NCBI GenBank assembly: GCA_030595585.1
Contig: JAUVCY010000167.1
Span: 1 to 5,025 of the forward strand
Length of the DNA stretch: 5,025 bases
Origin: Thermoplasmatota archaeon
GTDB lineage: Archaea > Thermoplasmatota > Penumbrarchaeia > Penumbrarchaeales > Penumbrarchaeaceae
Reading direction: 5' to 3'
The notes under the pieces are model-generated. The model was not told the origin of the DNA and did no database searches. It saw only the letters and a program-made list of their open reading frames with translations. Of this stretch, positions 4,950-5,025 are shown in pieces. The stretch's first letter is position 1. Every line of letters begins with the position of its first letter. The position numbers and the translations under genes are program-made.

Positions 4950-5025
4950 CCCACGTTCAAGCTTCAATATCACTGAAGTTCGTTGTCAACATCTACCCGT
5001 GGGGTCGACGGTGTCTTGACCGTTG

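Noticed and set aside
4962..4978. CTTCA-N7-TGAAG hairpin near the right edge as a terminator
   Set aside because: The stem is five base pairs with no adjoining T-run on either strand, and there is no firm gene end to attach it to.
4970..5025. Possible C-terminal end of another - strand gene at the right edge
   Set aside because: One frame is open from the edge to a TGA at 4972-4970 and reads plausibly (TVKTPSTPRVDVDNELQ), but a second frame is also open to a TGA at 4988-4986 and a + strand frame is open too. At under 20 codons there is no way to choose.

Overview
The window looks like a stretch of archaeal chromosome. The strongest evidence is a complete archaeal TATA-binding protein (TBP) gene. 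Supporting evidence is a RAD55/KaiC-like (RecA-superfamily) gene cluster, good Shine-Dalgarno sites before internal operon genes, and a cluster whose first gene has a TATA-like box about 24 bp before its ATG and no Shine-Dalgarno, as expected of a leaderless archaeal mRNA. A euryarchaeal, possibly Thermoplasmatota-type, host is my guess from the general look of TBP and of the RAD55-like genes; I could not test this.

Layout on the + strand: (1) from the left edge to 1937, a large TPR (tetratricopeptide) protein whose frame is still open at the edge, so its true start may lie outside the window. (2) An 83-bp gap holding a likely promoter. (3) 2021-4071, three tightly coupled genes (0-bp junction, then a 4-bp ATGA overlap), all of RecA/RAD55-like architecture. 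The first has an intact Walker A motif. The second and third keep a Walker B-like strand but have lost the P-loop lysine.

Layout on the - strand, converging on that cluster: TBP (4812-4267) followed after 17 bp by a 58-codon small gene (4249-4073) with a perfect Shine-Dalgarno. The stop codons of the two converging units are separated by one base and lie within one small inverted repeat. About 210 bp upstream of TBP hold AT-rich promoter candidates and two inverted repeats of identical 5-3-5 geometry.

How the parts may work together (inference): the three RAD55-like proteins look like a heteromeric assembly of one ATPase and two non-hydrolysing partners, comparable in idea to other RecA-fold regulators such as KaiC, ArlH or GvpD. 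The TPR protein next door could be a scaffold, although it is separated from the cluster by its own promoter. The TBP and small-protein pair is a separate transcription unit. The most promising undescribed items are the one-active/two-dead ATPase cassette, the small protein coupled to TBP, and the run of exactly ten 35-residue TPR-like units.
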